DNA from: Globodera rostochiensis
Taxonomy: Eukaryota; Nematoda; Chromadorea; Rhabditida; Heteroderidae
DNA: 64,000 nucleotides
Reading direction: 5' to 3'
Assembly (NCBI GenBank): GCA_018350325.1
Contig: JAEVLN010000008.1
Span: forward strand, 1,922,001-1,986,000
Part shown: positions 33,856 to 46,632 of the stretch, one piece after another
Layout of the letters: every line of letters starts with the position of its first letter
How positions within the stretch are numbered: position 1 is the stretch's first letter
Notes under the pieces: model-generated
What the model was told of the DNA's origin: nothing
The model's input: the letters and a program-made list of their open reading frames with translations, nothing else
Database searches by the model: none
Position numbers and translations under genes: made by a program

Positions 33856-36800
33856 ATGGCCAAAATGGCTTACAGTCGACAACTTCTGTTTGAGAAACAC
33901 AAAAAAACTCTTTTGGAGAAGTTTAATGCGAGAAAACGAACAGAAAACCGCGAAGCACAGTCCAAGGGCAAAGGGACAGCGGGGGAACCGGCAAAAACAA
34001 AGTCTTCGACTGATTTGAATCAAATTATACTAGCGGAGGAAGAGAGGAAGGATCTGGAAAAAGATGGCCAAATTGTCGGGTGCCTGAAGACACTGATCGA
34101 TCGGCTTAGTGATGATTGTGAGTGGAGAGCGATGACGGAGGAGGAGGAGAGCCTGGCCCAGGAGGAGGAAAGCTTGAAAAAGGAGATCGAAGAGGAGGTT
34201 AAGCGCCAATGCGTCTGACAATTTAATTGTTTAATTCAGGAAGAAAATTTGCCACATTTTGTTGATGAGTTGGTGGACAAAGATAATTTGAAAAAAGATG
34301 ATGGAACGGTTGCTAGAAAGGGGCAGAATGAGTACAACAACGGAAGAGTTGGACCAATTAATGGGGCTGAGGGAAGCAGCCATTTTAGAAACCCGGGAGA
34401 ATTGGCACAGCTCCGTGCAAAACTCCTTTCACCGACAAAACGGAGGTTAAATGCTGTCGAATTTAGATGGCAACCAAAATTTCAGAAGGGTCGAAGACAT
34501 CGACCATTCGTCGGAAAGCAAATTGCGCAGGGCGGAAGAGTTGCGAAGGCTGCTTAAGCAGGAAAAGGCTCAACGGCTTAATCTTCTCCATCGAAGAGTT
34601 GGCGAGGTTAGGACGAAAAGAGAGCAGATCCAACAGAAGAAAATGGCCCACTTGGAAATTGTGAAGGAGCGTATTCAAAAGGCGGAAGAAAAGCGACAGA
34701 AAAGTCTTCAAGAAATTGTTCTAAAGGCTCAAGAAGATGAGATGAAGGTCAAAGCCCCCCCCATAACAACAAAACACTCACTTTTATCTTACCTGCTGTT
34801 TAGATAATCGAGACCAACTTGCTAAACAGCTTCGAGGCAGCCAATCAACGGCTGGGAAAACGATTCACCCAAATTCGAGAACGGAATCGTTTCGAAAAGG
34901 TCGTTCTAAAGGCGGAGGAGGAACGGCAAAAGCGAATCGAGGACAATCGGCAACAGCGGGAGGAAGCGGAAAAAAGGAGAAAGCACGCGGAAGAGGTGCC
35001 CAAAATGATTTAATTTACAAAGTTTTTGTTATTTTATTAGCAACGTGCAAAACGTCTAAAGGCCCAAGCCAACCAGGGAATAGAGCGCCAATTCTATGCA
35101 CAAAAACATCGGGTAAAAACGATGGAAAAGTATCGGGCCAAATTGGCCCAACACAGCCAAAAAGTCTGCCAGAGGAAGGAAAGCGAATTGGCGGACAAGC
35201 AAAAGTTGCTGGACAAAATCCAAAGAAAGGTTCAAAACCTTTTTTGAGGACGACCATTGAATTTAATTTACAATAAATTGAAACTTAGCATGAGAAAAGG
35301 ACGGAGAACTACGAGCAATGCAAAGAGCAGGTCAGAAGACGAGCAATTGAACTGTCATCGCCAAGGCCGAGTCACTACTGGGCACAAACGTTGGCCGATT
35401 TCAGCCAAATGCCCTCTGATTTGGCACTTCAGCAGAGGCCGATCAATTTGGAAAGAGTTACTGCTGCTGAACACGGACAGGGAGAGGAAGGAGTTACCCA
35501 GACACAAGCGATGACAACGAGCAAAAGCTGTTTTCGGTGTGGAACAAAGGTGATTGGACGGTTGGGCAATCAAAAGACATTTTAATTGGCCAATTTAAGG
35601 CCATTTTCTTCAACGACCTTCAGCTGCTGTCCCATATTATGTCGGAAGCGCATTTGGCCAAAGCTGACAGAAAGTTTGGCTCCATTTTGCAAAGCTCCAT
35701 GTTCAGCTTCGACTTTCTAGTAGTCTTTTTGCGAGTAAAATTAAAAGTAAAATAATTCAGAAAAACGAATTGGAGAAAATGACGAATTCGGACGAATTGA
35801 CTGAAGTAATGACCAAATCGACGGATGAATGTTCGCTCGGAAGTGTGTCCATGGACAAAATAATCGCAAAAAATGCAGAATTGTTCATTTCTGATCAGGA
35901 AATCATGAAACTTTTGATGACCGAAGAGATCAAAGGGAAAAATAGTGTAAATGGAGTGAAGAAAAAGCGAATGAAAATGCGCCAAAAGTTTCTCCGGTAA
36001 AAGCATTAAACGTAAATTGAAAAAAGAGAAAACAAAAATTGAAGGGAATTCGAATCGGCGACCAACGGACATAGGGAAATGGGACAGAAAGAAGTGCAGG
36101 AGCAGCAGCAGCATAACAAATTGGTGAACGCCCTTCGGGCAAAAGTCGACAAATTGGAGGAGTCCGTGGAAGCCGCGCAATTGGAGGAGGAGCAACTGGT
36201 GGGACTGCAGAGGAAAGTTGCCGAACTGATTAATGCTCTTCGGAGTGCGCAAAATCCGAAGGTATTTAAGGGAGAAGAGAAAATTAGATGGCTAATGAAT
36301 TTCAGGAAAGAGCGATGTTCCAACAAACGATTTTACGATCCAATGTGCTGGAAAAATTGTTGGCGTTGAACATTCTGATCAGCCAAAGAAACCCCAAATT
36401 GATCGATACGGAGTGGGGCATGAGGTAGACATTTATTCGTTGTTGCCTAAATGATCGGTGGCGGCAATTCAGGATTCTTACAAAGTCTCTTAAACTTTTT
36501 GGCATTTTGATTGAATTTGATGACACAAAAACGGCTCTTCAGACATTATTGGGAAAAACTGCGCTTTATTTGTGCGACTTATTTCAACAAAACGCGATAA
36601 AAGTGAGTTTTTGTTTTATTAAGTCGAGACCCAAACATAAATTCGTATTACTCGAGACCGAGACTCTCTGACAGCCTTTATTCACTTTAATCGTAGGCTT
36701 TTGGAACGGTCAAAGCTGTGGTCGGCAGAACAAATGGCCTTCTTTCCCTTTCTTCGTCGTCCTTCGCCCTTTCTGTGGCCCTTTTCATCATTTGGCAGTT

Positions 36801-38247
36801 TGGCCGAATCGCTCGTCGAATGGACTCCGACAGTGCCAACTCTCTCTTCGCCTTCCTCTGCTCGTGCTCACTGCTCGAATTTGTTTCTATTTGTGCAAAA
36901 CGACTCGAATATGGTGAACTTCTTCAAAAATCTAGTCGATCACCAGATTTGGAGCTGTTCAGCGGGGAAGGACCATCCGCTTGCGAAGTGATCACTTCCT
37001 TCATCGTATCTTTTCTTGAACATTGTGAGGAGAAAAGAACACAAAGTGACGAAAAGAGACTGAAAGAATTGGTGATTGAAGAGCCTTTGCGGCAGAAGCA
37101 ACAGGCATTGGCAAGGAACGACAGTGCGGATTCATCGGCCACAGCAATTTATCATCAACAAAATCCGATTAGGTAAGCTTCAAAAACCCTCAAGAATCGA
37201 CAGCATCGTTTCTTAGAAGTTTTTTTATTTACTTAAATTTTCCATGTCCGTTCAGACTTCGATTATGTGCCGTTCTTTGGATGTACTGTCTCTCAATCAT
37301 CGGTTACCAACATTTCCGACAGCACTTTGGCTGCAGCGGGGGAAATGCGTCGGACGTTCAGCCCTTCTCGTCCAACCCCGTCCGTTCTTCTACTTCGAGC
37401 AGTCCTTCGTCCCCATCAAAAAATGAACGCTTTCCTTCCGGTGAAATGACCACAACTGTTTCCTTTTGTTTTTTGCGGCAATTCAACGCAATTGCCGAAG
37501 TCTCATCGGAACAAAAATTGGAGACGGATCAGACGATGCTGCAGGTCGCTCACTCACTGATCATTACTCAATCACTTTTAGAGCTTTCTGATTCCGTCCG
37601 TCCCTTTCCTTTTGGTTCAGTTCTTTTTGAGTGTTGAAAATGGACAAACAATGGCTCTTCGGATGACGTGCATTTTTCGTTCGATTTTGCAATTTGCAAT
37701 GAAAGGGACGGAAGCACACGAAAATAGTGTTCAGCAGCAGCAACAGCAAATGGGAACTTTATTAGCGCAGTGCATCCGCGCCATCGGCAATTTTGCTGCT
37801 GGGGACGTTCGAAATCAGGTGAAATGTTCAGACATTTCCATTCGGTTGATGAACTGCTCCAACTTGTCTTGCCAGCTTTGCTGTGTGTTCGGATGGCAAC
37901 GGTCCATTCTCTCCATGCTTTGCACTTCCCTCCCGCTAAACTTTGTTCACTCTGAGCCACAAAAACACTCCCTCCTCCCTACTCTGATCGCCATACTGCG
38001 CCATTCACCGATCGGAGTGGAACAGATCAGAACGGAATTCTGTCTTCAATATTTGATCGGCTATTTAAAGGTACATCCAATCTGGATAAAACTTCAAAAA
38101 CATTTTCAGGTTGCGATTCATTCAAAGTCCAATGATAGTAACTCCGAAAGCGGCAAATTCGGGTTTTTGTCCATTCTGGAGCCGTCCATCGAGCGATGGA
38201 TTTCCGCAAGGCAATTCTTCGAGACTATCAGCACAAATGTAAATTGA
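33856..38247 (+). CDS. SCAPER-like protein
   Basis: Sixteen exons (33856-34197, 34240-34445, 34486-34747, 34804-34995, 35041-35229, 35289-35549, 35600-35719, 35761-35996, 36045-36261, 36306-36424, 36473-36602, 36697-37172, 37256-37544, 37621-37818, 37876-38070, 38110-38247) close to 1,189 residues. A long charged coiled coil (about 190-430) precedes a C2H2-type finger split by a splice (CFRCGT... then LLSHIMSEAHL). A helical-repeat C-terminal half follows, with LLPTLIAILRH and a final WISARQFFETI, all matching SCAPER order. SCAPER binds cyclin A/CDK2, sits at the ER and microtubules, and its human loss causes retinal disease with ciliary features. The 57-nt intron 37819-37875 is in frame without stops. 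Confidence 0.85.
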
Positions 38248-38623
38248 ACTTCAATCATTGGATGGATTGATTATTACCTTCTCTGCTCAAATCGCTTTTG
38301 AAATGTGAATTTGCAATATTTTTTTGTTAGTTTTTGTTTTTTCAAAAAAAAAAAATAGTCGCTTAAATGTGTCATTTGCATTACCTTTTCTTCCATTATT
38401 GTAATTAATTTTCGTATTATTAAAATATTTATAAAAACAAAATTAACGATCAAAACTAACATTAAAAGGATAGAACGCGTCCTCAAATCCGGATTCTATT
38501 TAATAAACAATTGTATTGCAATTTTCGGCAAAAATTGCTTTGAATTGTCGTAAGTAAAATAGAAAACTAAAATAATATTAAATTTCGGAAAAGGGAATTC
38601 AAATTTCTTAATTTTAAAAATGT
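38248..38623. other. AT-rich spacer between convergent genes
   Basis: No gene; strongly AT-rich, with an A run at about 38345-38355. It probably holds the 3' ends of SCAPER and the transporter. Confidence 0.6.
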
Positions 38624-40841
38624 TTATTTTTTGTTTTGATCCAATATCTTTCGGTCTTCTGACTGAAAATTGGGCAGTTGTCTATACGAATTGGAATCGG
38701 CCGATTGATTTCGGTTTGACGGGTATCCGTTGTAAAGGTACACGGAAAGTGTCACGAGTGCAGTTCCAAAGGCAAATAATCGATTTGGAACGAAGTTGAA
38801 GATCAACCAGGAGCCGAAGGCTGCACCCAAAATTGCGGTTGCCTGAGGCAAAGTGATTAGAAAAAGTGATCAGTGCTTCTGGCCGACTTGAGCGTAGGCC
38901 TTCTGAATGGGAATTGGTGTGTCTGATCAGCCATAGGAGAAGATTAAGATTAGCAAAGCTTACCATTATGTTATCGGCGTATTTGATCACTACTGAAAAT
39001 TGATCAAAATGTAAATAGCATTAGCCGCGCAACTCACCAGCAATCAGTAACCCGCCAAGCGAATTGTTGACGGTCATCAGCCAGACCATCGGATCGTAGC
39101 CGACGAATATTCCATCTGTTCCAAATTATGCTTCGCAATAGAGGATCATCCGGCTGCGATTAAAACCTTTGTAAATGCGTTCCCGGTCTTTGGCCCACAC
39201 CAATGCCAAACTGATGATAATGCCAAATAATGCCATGCGAATGTTCTGCATCCAGACATTGACCTATTTTTTTCGGTACCCCCCACAAAAGTGCGTGCCG
39301 CAAGTTTACTTGACTTTGTTTCAGCACCAACTCGAGATAAACGCCTTTAAGGGACAAGATCATCAACTGACTGACATGCTGCCTAATTCAATTCCCACCG
39401 GCAAAAGAGGAGGTGAAGCACATGGCCGTCACAGCGACGAAGCCGACCAGCGGATTTTGTTCCGTTTTTGTGTGCGGTGGCGGAGGATCGTACTGGGACT
39501 GGACAATGCTTACACCGACCATCTAAAACTAAGAAAGGACGAAATCGGCGAGAACGGAAATGACCGACCAAAATAACTAAGGCCATCCATTGTGCCGAAG
39601 AGAGCGTTTTTTCTTAATTGGGGGAGCGAGCGTTAAATGCTTTATTTATGCATAAGTTTAACTCAGAAAAAAGTGGAGCAACAGCGCCGTAGTCAGAATT
39701 TTTAGCTGATAGATAACCTGAGAAGGTTTGCCCAAATCAATTCGAAGCGATGCCCCCAAAAGTCCCTCAAACCAAAAAGGTCGTCGATTCCAAATTTGAC
39801 AGTGCAATATAATAGAGATTGTTCTGGATGAGGTAAATAATGGAGGGAAGGCACACCTTTTGAAGGATTAAAGTGATAATTGATTAGCAGGGGGCCCTTT
39901 GGGTTAAGCCTCAACCCTGGATTAAGCTTTAACCCGGATTAAGCTTTAACCCGGATTAAGCTTTAACCCGGATTAGGCTTTAACCCCCGGGTTAACGAGA
40001 TACAAACCCCAGGTTTATTTTAATTCATCTAACCAGCGGTTTATTACCCTGCCTCAATTTATTAGTCGATAAATAAATTTAATTCAAAAAAAACAACTAA
40101 AATAATATTTTTGCGACAATTACATTAAAATAAAGAAAAATAAAATAATGGCCATCTTTAAAAATAGATTTGTGGGGATATTCGTCTCTTACTTTGGCCG
40201 TTTCAATTGGGTCGCCGAAAACAGTCATTTTGGCCGCTTTCAGAAATCTGAGCATAAAACAAATTAGGGAGTAATTAAATGAAATGAATGATTGGACACA
40301 CTTCAAAAAACTCCATTCCTTCGCACTGAGCAAAACGGCACAGAAAATCAATTTGATCAGATCCATGCAAAACACATTTCTGCAAAAAATTAAAAGGCTC
40401 CAGCGAAGTAATTAATTAGGCGATTAATAGAGATGATACTTTTAGGCTCTTGCTTACTTTTTCTGCAGCTTTATTTAAAAGGGTTATGCACGAATAAAAA
40501 CATGTTTTTAGTCGGAAATTTCGTTTCGTCGTTTTAACGAGGCTATTCTGATCTAGAAAACCCTATTTATTTTGGGGGTTTCAAGCCTAAAAGTGGCATC
40601 CCTACAACTGATTAGAAAGGGAATCATCGAATGAATGAATAATACACAGTGATGATGAAAGCGACGTCCCGGTCGCGGGAAGCTCGCACCATCAGAGGCA
40701 TCCTGTGAAAATTGGCGCATTCGGCAGATGGCATTTATTTGCTTACGTTGTCTGCGAAATGATCACACCGATAATGCCGAAACGTTTGTAGAAAAGGGAA
40801 TTGGCCGTTGAGAGGGGAAGGGAGACGGAAGGCGAAGACAT
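38624..40841 (-). CDS. Nucleotide-sugar transporter (SLC35A type)
   Basis: Thirteen minus-strand exons (40841-40747, 40702-40646, 40379-40302, 40247-40193, 39856-39773, 39717-39663, 39612-39569, 39522-39399, 39344-39310, 39263-39167, 39115-39038, 38992-38964, 38842-38624) close to 349 residues. Family motifs: SIIYLIQNNLYYIALSNLES, VIYQLKILTTALL, WMALVILMVGVSIVQSQ, SSFAGVYLELVLK, WMQNIRMALFG, VGYDPMVWLMTVNNSLGGLL, VIKYADNIM and a last TM pair. These are the hallmarks of Golgi UDP-sugar/antiporter proteins of the UDP-GlcNAc, UDP-Gal or CMP-sialic acid clade. Substrate cannot be fixed by eye. A 46-nt intron (39309-39264) explains an apparent frameshift. A G-rich repeat lies just upstream of the start. 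Confidence 0.9.
39915..39985. repeat. Short tandem repeat in transporter intron
   Basis: About four copies of a 21-nt unit (ccggattaagctttaac plus variants), ending in ccccgggttaac. It lies in the intron 40192-39857. Confidence 0.8.
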
Positions 40842-41891
40842 TCCGCGAGAGCAAACAGAACGATGAATTCTATTTGTGAGGAGGGGGGGGGAACGCCGAT
40901 TTGAGGTGATTTGGGGGGGGGGGGGGGGACGCCGATTTGAGGTGATTGGGGGGGGGGACGCCGATTTGAGGTGATTGGGGGGGGGGAAGTCCGTAGACAG
41001 ACGATCGGTCACTCGTTCCGTCGAAAGAGCTTTTTGGGTCATTCGGGGAGATTTGAGCCGAGATTGGAAGAAATTTTGAGAAAGAGCTGAAAAGCAACAA
41101 TTAAACATTATTTAGGGATATTTAACTTTTATGTAAAAATAAAATTGTCCTGTTTCATTTCCTTGATTGAAGGCTTTATGAACGGTGTTTTAAGATAAAA
41201 ACTAACAATAACTTTAACAAAAGATTTGCATTTTTAACTGCTTAATCTTCGGAGGTTTTGCATAATCATCGTGAAATTTAAAGGCATACAAAACAAAAAC
41301 CGCCAGCCTCGCATTCATTCATTTATTTGTCACACCCACCAAACATCCAACCCATTTCCAAATTCACAAATTTTTAATACTTTTTACGATTTATTTGCTT
41401 TTCATTCCTCGGAATGGAATTCAATGCTTTTTTGCTTGCATTGAAATTTGAGACGACGAACACTTTTTCTGACCAATAAGCAAATATCGATCGACTTCCC
41501 TTCCCCCAGGGCATGATCAGTGATTGGATTAGTGAACCTATGCCTGCTTAAGGCTTAAGCTAAGCACTGTTAACAATTATAGCGATAGTGTCACTCTTTC
41601 TTTGGCCTTCCAAAAAAGATGAAAACAACAAAAATTGACGATATTATTCGAGTCTCTGTCATTTGCTTTTTCTTAACATTTTTTTTTGTTTGTCTGAAGG
41701 ATTTGGACGAGCGATTATTCCAAAGTCCCCCCCCCCCGCTTCTCCCATTCCATTCATTCATCCCACCGCCGCCTCAAATTTGACTTTTGCACGCCATCGT
41801 TGTCAGCAGGTGGTGGAGACTTTCTGTCGCTTCTTCCGCCCCTCGAGGAATGGCAATGCTTCGTATTCTTAATTGTTTTTATTCATATTTA
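40842..41891. other. Intergenic region with G-rich minisatellite
   Basis: Between the divergent starts of the transporter and the BTB/MATH-like gene. It contains the repeat at 40868-40990 and AT-rich sequence at 41100-41700. No other gene recognised. Confidence 0.5.
40868..40990. repeat. G-run minisatellite
   Basis: Three to four copies of gacgccgatttgaggtgatt followed by a run of 8-13 G, just upstream of the transporter start codon. G-quadruplex formation is conceivable. Confidence 0.8.
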
Positions 41892-44626
41892 ATGATCCGT
41901 TCAGCAGAAGTGCCGCTTATTTCCCCCAAAACGGTTAAACCGCAAAAGCAAAAGGGTAAGCTATCTCTGATCACTTTGTACCAATTGATCATTCATTACT
42001 CTCTGTCCCCACTTTTTTAGACTCAATTATCATCGGCTTTCGCTATGTTTGGCCTGTGCGTGTGTCCCCACGCCAATTGGGGCCTAATGGAGAAAATACC
42101 ATCTTGCACATTTCGCCAAAGTTTTCCACTGTCCATGAACACATCAGCTTCCAATGGACCATGAAAATGTACGGAACACCGGAGATGGTAAATTGCAGAA
42201 AAGAGTTGGCATGGCAGGGCTGTTGATATCGTCTCCTCAAAATACGATACACGATATACGATATTTACGATACACGAAAATACGACGATTTTTTTTACGA
42301 TACACGATATGGCCAAATTACGATATTTACGATTACGATACGATACGATACACAGCCCTGGCATGGAGTACCCGATGGCCTCTAGAGAAACGGACGGTAG
42401 ATTAGCTGATGCGTTTTAAATCCTTGAGATAAGATTTGTCCCCGATTCCGCCGACATGCCTTCTCCGACAGTCCACGAGCAGGCCGCCCCGAAGAGTCGG
42501 AGTCGGAATGATATTAGGGCATAATCCATCCTTCAATTTGGGTACCGAACTTCAGTTTTCAGTGTTTGAGATAACGTACAGAATCTCATAAGCCTAATCT
42601 GCTTATAGAGTTGGAGAGACTTAGTATCTCAATTAAAAACAGGGAGAAAGTGATGAAGATGAAACGACAAAATATCGTGAAGACGAAGGGGAGGAAACCG
42701 ACGATGTTATCAAGAAGGGTTACGTGGCCATTTCGTTGTATTACTTGGACGGTCCCATGAGCACTGTGAATCTAAAGGCGCAAGTATTGGAATTTTAGTA
42801 ATAAAACCAAAATTGTATTTAAATTTTGGCTGTAAGGTAAGAATAGCCGGGGAGAGACGCGACCCGGACGAGAAACAGCAGAAGTTGCTTGAAGAAGGTC
42901 GGAAGAATTGAAGCATTTGCACAATTTTATCGCTTTAGTGGACACTTTGTCGGTGTTTCGGGGGCACGAGTGCGAACTTTCATTCAGAGACCGGGCCCAC
43001 CTGACGGATTATATCCGTCAGAAAATTGGACTGCCCATTCGGCTTTCTTTGATGCTCGAAATGGACGCACATTTCTTCCGAACGGACAGTTACCTAAACG
43101 CCGTATCTCCCACGCCTTACCATTCCTTTCTGACCGCCAATTACCGCGCCAGAATTGGCAGCAAAGTTTGGGGGAAACGATCAAACAGAAAGTGAGTGGG
43201 AAAATTGACGAAATTTGCCGAGGGAAATGTGGCCAAGATATAGGGCAAGGAGTGCATCGGATGGCCACTCGTTAGTGGCAGGACATAGAAAGTTGGACTT
43301 GGAGAGAGTGTTCAACAGAGTCATGGAGCAGGAGAGGGGAAGAAGCCCGTCAGCAGGGCAACAAACGAACCTGGAAGAAGCAATCGCAGATAATTCCCGA
43401 AAAAGCGTCGACGTTGACCAAGAACCTAATGGGTCATCTCCATCGGCGGATGGCGTTCTTGCGTTTCCACCCCCCAATTGTCGACAATGCAAACAGCCGA
43501 ACCATCCACCTCCATGTGCCGTTCCATCTGGGCCCTCCGGTATGTTCAAAAAGCTGCTAATCGCCTGCTGTGACAGCTGTGAGCGGAGGGCATCGTTGAT
43601 CACAGTTTGCATTTGTTGCAAAGTTTAGGAAATACCCAAATTGGCACAATTCAGATTTCGATAATGCCGGCGGATGGTGGAACAAGCATTGATGATGAGG
43701 ATTGGGGAAGAAGTGGAGTAGCTGAAGAGGATGGAGAGGAGGAGGACGAGGACGAAGAGACTTCCTTCGAATGCGACGAGGCCAACAAAACGGAGGTGCA
43801 CGACGCATTAGCGAATATGTGAGTGAGTGAGTTCTGGATCAGTTAACGGAGGGGGGGGGGCATGCACACAATTCGATGGTTAATAAGTTAGCATTTGAGG
43901 TACTTCAACACAGTTGTTCTAACCGATCTGGAGTATGTGGAGGATTTTGTGGACTTTTTGATCGACGCAGAACTCAGTGATTTGCCGGTGTTGAAGAGGG
44001 CCTGTGAGAGATACCTTTGTGGAGAGTTGGACTCCGTAAGTGCGTAATTATGACGTTCAATTTACTTCCTATTCAGAAGAAGGAGTTAATGACCTCGCTT
44101 ATCCTCGATTTTTTCTTCATTGCGATGGTTTTTTCGGTAAAAATCATTTAGAATTTCGATTTAAAAAATGAAACACTTATGAACTCCTCTTCAGCTTCCT
44201 GTTATGAAATCCATGACACTAACCGAATTGTGTGAGCGTTACTCTGAGTTAGAAGACGTGGACAAATTGCTGGAGCAAGAAGAATATCGGTAAATAAAAA
44301 TGTGCACTTATATAAATTTGAATAAAAGAAACATCGACAAGCGAATTCGACAAATATGCGGAGAACGAAACCTGCACGATTTGGTGGACGAGTGCAAGCG
44401 GTTCAGAGAGCAGTGCACGCGAGTGCAGAAGCTGGATTTGAACAATAACGACAGAAATGTGCAAAAAAGGAGCAACAAATTGGGCAGCAAAGAGGAATCG
44501 GACGGAGAGGCAAAGCTGCTAAAAACTCAAATGAATTTCAATTTGGGTTCGCCAAGTTTCAATAAAAACATCGATGAGACCAGCGGTTTTCGAATGAAAA
44601 ATCCTAGACATAAATGGGAAGATTAA
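41892..44626 (+). CDS. Putative MATH/BTB-like adaptor protein
   Basis: Eleven exons (41892-41955, 42021-42187, 42643-42783, 42837-42897, 42939-43191, 43244-43622, 43655-43818, 43900-44035, 44077-44136, 44195-44289, 44329-44626) close to 605 residues. N-terminal sequence GFRYVWPVRVSPRQL, SFQWTMKMYG and VAISLYYLDGP suggests a MATH/TRAF-like beta sandwich with an acidic insert. A Cys-rich segment (CRQCKQPNHPPPC, CCDSCERR, CICC) and an acidic run follow. The helices FVDFLIDAELSDLPVLKRACERYL and MTLTELCERYSELEDV resemble the end of a BTB domain and its 3-box/BACK region. BTB proteins of this kind act as CUL3 adaptors. Family assignment is tentative. Intron 43623-43654 is only 32 nt. Upstream in-frame ATGs could extend the N-terminus. 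Confidence 0.5.
42236..42356. repeat. ACGATA-rich simple repeat in intron
   Basis: Degenerate repeats of acgata, acacgata and acgatattt in the 455-nt intron 42188-42642 of the BTB/MATH-like gene. Confidence 0.8.
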
Positions 44627-45743
44627 TCACCAAATGTAAGAAGCTCAAAGGAGGAAGGACCCTTTGCGTTTCTGTCTCTATTTGTGTACCCTTTTTATTA
44701 CATTACCTATCCTTTTCTTTAAAATAAAATTATATTTTTTGAGATAGGTAAATTGACTGGCTCCAAAATAAAACGCGCCCGCTTTCCCCACACCTCCGAA
44801 GAGCCAGCGACCAGACCCCCTCAACCTTATGGCATCGGCACAAATTACTTCTCAGCCCGGGCGTGGCAAGTGAAAGCGTGAAGCGCCGCGCCCAACAAGG
44901 GCACCTCCTCTCGTGTGGGCACAGGCGGCCCCCGCCCACCTTTGTTACCCCCCCCCCCCCCTCATATCCCTCGTGGTGTCCATTTGTTCACATGAACAAT
45001 CCTTTCAATAATTAACATTCACACACATCCCGCGGGGTTTTTATTCGATTAACGACCAGCCAGAATTATCTTTATCCATCCCGCCCTGCGCAACAAATAG
45101 CCTGTTCCATCACATTAACAGCCTCTTCATATGAACTGCTGAGAATGTATGGAAAGAACGCAATTCTTCAAAAATGGGATGGAGTTTTCCCTAGTCATAA
45201 TCTCGCAATAGGAATATTTTTAAGCATACATACATAATACATCTATGTGCATCTACAGTCTACATATAGCTTTATTTACTTCATGTGTGTTGCGCACGCA
45301 ATTTCCTTCCCTCTGGTGGGGGGGGGGATGCACTTATTCATGACGTAATGGCCTTTGCCTTTTCGAGTCAGTGGCAGCTGTCCCACACTCCATTCCGATT
45401 CGTTCCTTCTCTTTGTCACCTCTGAATCTCTCTCTCTCTCTTCTCATTGTGTAGAGTTCGTCTGATCGTTTCATATTCGTCTTTTTGTTCTTCTCGCGAG
45501 GTTTCATCCTAGGGGTTTATGAAGATGGATTAAGGCGGGGACTGACATTCGTATGGGCCCGACCACGGGACCGCCCTCCCCCACCTTCGTGTTACATTGC
45601 GCTGTTTGTTAGCTGATCGGGTAACAAATCCAGCTCACAAACAAATAGGCTAATCCTCCTATTCCCATTCCTCGCCATATTGAACACATCAACAACTCTA
45701 TGGGATTTCTGACCAACTTTCCTCCATTTGTCGCCCTTTTCAG

Positions 45744-46004
45744 AAAGAAAGGACGATTTAGAACCGGCGACAATAGAAAAGCATCTTTGGGATTGGGAAG
45801 ATTTGAGGGAGAAGAAAGTGACAGCCGAGTAAGGGAAGAAAATAATATTCAATTTCATTTTTGTCATTCAAGTCAGAAGAAGAGAATAACGGATTAGGAA
45901 GGAGACGAGTCAAAACGATCGGAGTAACCAATCGGTGGCTTATTGACTCGTATAACAAACACGTCGTCAGAAACAATAACAAACAGCAGCAGCGAATATC
46001 GAAG
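45744..46004 (+). CDS. Two probable exons, possibly 5' part of KLHDC10 gene
   Basis: Exon 45744-45817 (reads KDDLEPATIEKHLWDWEDL) is preceded by CCCTTTTCAG and followed by GTGACA. Exon 45873-46004 (SEEENNGLGRRRVKTIGVTN, then WLIDSYNKHVV) ends at GTAAAA in phase 0. The next exon with matching phase is the kelch gene start at 46633, so these may encode its N-terminal extension, or belong to a separate gene. No start codon identified. Confidence 0.35.
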
Positions 46005-46049
46005 GTAAAATGTAAGCAAAACAACAACAAACACTCATAAATAAACCCT

Positions 46050-46150
46050 TCTGCTAATTGTAAGCTTTCGAATGATATCAAAAATCTTTGATTTGGTTGA
46101 CTTTGAAAAAGTTATGCGCAAAAAAGCTTGAAAAAAGTAGCGAGTTGAGT
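46050..46150. repeat. Dispersed repeat copy
   Basis: The segment around ctttcgaatgatatcaaaaa, followed by tttggttgactttgaaaaag, is a diverged copy of the sequence at about 1123-1185, 45 kb away. It lies in the presumed 628-nt intron before 46633. Confidence 0.55.
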
Positions 46151-46632
46151 ATTTACCAAATAATCAACGCACTTTGCGGTAAATTTCTGATATACAATTG
46201 GTAGGGTCCAACAGCGTCAGCGGAAATTTTTTTAGAATTTTCTAACATTTTTGTTTAAAACTGGTCAGGAATACAGATTTTGAGAATTCTGCTTCACTTC
46301 TGGGGGAGGGGGAGGGGGTCGGCGGTGCCAATAGGTCGGCCCGGGAAATTTTTTACAAAGCCATTTGTGTTAATGAACCAAAAAATCAGAAAGATGGTAA
46401 TTTTACACTCAAATTTCAATAAGCTAGCAAAACAAAATCAAAAAAACACAATGCCAAGGAGTCGAATGGTTTTATGATTCGACGAAAAAAATTGGTTCAT
46501 GTAAACGACAATTTTCTCCCTTTGAACGTAGGTCATTACTTTGAGCGTTTTCGCCTAATCAATTCATTTGTATTAATTGATGCAATATGTATGAAACTGA
46601 CCAAATTATTTGGCACAATTGGATTTTCTTAG

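Larger units (their letters stand above)
44627..46632. other. Mostly non-coding; two probable exons
   Basis: C or G runs at about 44949-44961 and 45319-45328. Two open segments with good splice sites are listed separately (45744-46004). The rest shows nothing beyond a dispersed repeat near 46060-46150. Confidence 0.5.

Noticed and set aside
39264..39309. Apparent frameshift or 16-nt intron in the sugar transporter
   Set aside because: A 46-nt intron with a normal GTAAAC donor joins VLKQSQ to VNVWMQNIRM.
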